DNA of 60,319 nt from NCBI GenBank assembly GCA_002751075.1, contig NAOQ01000134.1:75832-136150 (forward strand). Direction: 5' to 3'. A program made the translations under genes and the position numbers. Shown here in pieces: positions 60,130 through 60,319 of the stretch; within the stretch, counting starts at the first letter, position 1; each line of letters opens with the position of its first letter. The DNA is from Ichthyophonus hoferi (lineage: Eukaryota; Opisthokonta; Ichthyosporea; Ichthyophonida; Ichthyophonidae). The notes under the pieces are model-generated. The model did no database searches, was not told the origin of the DNA, and worked only from the letters and a program-made list of their open reading frames with translations.

Positions 60130-60319
60130 CCACTATACATTATACTAGACTATACTATACTACACATTATACTATACATTATACTATACTATACAATGTA
60201 CTATACTATACATTATACTATACATTATACTATACACTATACTATACTTTACAATGTACTATACTATACTATACTATACATTATACTATACTATACTATA
60301 CTATACTATACTATACACT
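60130..60319 (+). repeat. ACTATACATTATACTATAC satellite running off the window
   Basis: G-poor pentamer-based array at the window end, within or beyond the intron after the last visible exon of the membrane-protein gene. Confidence 0.85.

Overview
This is eukaryotic nuclear DNA, very AT-rich (roughly 70 percent by eye), with short exons separated by canonical GT-AG introns and a eukaryotic tRNA-Gln(CUG) gene. TAA, TAG and TGA each end a recognisable gene, so the code looks standard. The gene set (a TBC1D5-type RabGAP, PTRHD1, a fungal-style RING protein, a spherulin-4-like secreted protein and a membrane protein family I associate with protists and basal opisthokonts) suggests an opisthokont or amoebozoan outside the well-studied animals and yeasts. 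I cannot name the species. Two assembly gaps are present (20239-20756 and 38910-39359).

Layout. 1-3 kb: 3' part of a RING-finger gene with a long acidic tail (+). 3-15.9 kb: no intact host gene except possibly one 80-residue ORF. It holds worn LTR-retrotransposon fossils (Ty1/copia and Ty3/gypsy pieces) and dispersed short repeats. 16-28.7 kb: a 17-exon-plus TBC1D5 homologue (+), with one exon probably lost in the first gap. 29.5-30.5 kb: a small element with direct terminal repeats. 31.7-32.7 kb: a complete three-exon PTRHD1 gene (+). 33-38 kb: clustered copies of two short repeat families and microsatellites. 38.8 kb: tRNA-Gln. 41.2-42.7 kb: a copia-like fossil. 43.8-44.2 kb: an intronless 130-residue gene (-). 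48-53.4 kb: a nine-exon spherulin-4-like gene (-) with a new-looking tandem eight-cysteine repeat. 57-60 kb: 5' part of a membrane-protein gene (+) running off the window.

The genes have no evident common pathway. TBC1D5 acts in endosomal Rab7/retromer biology; the others are unrelated housekeeping, secreted or unknown proteins. The strongest large-scale pattern is that long satellites made of TATAG/ACTAT words lie almost only inside introns of four of the genes (RING, TBC1D5, PTRHD1, membrane protein). They are absent from the spherulin-like gene and from the fossil-rich intervals. The spherulin-like gene was reconstructed exon by exon with consistent phase, and its C-terminal cysteine module is the best candidate for something undescribed.
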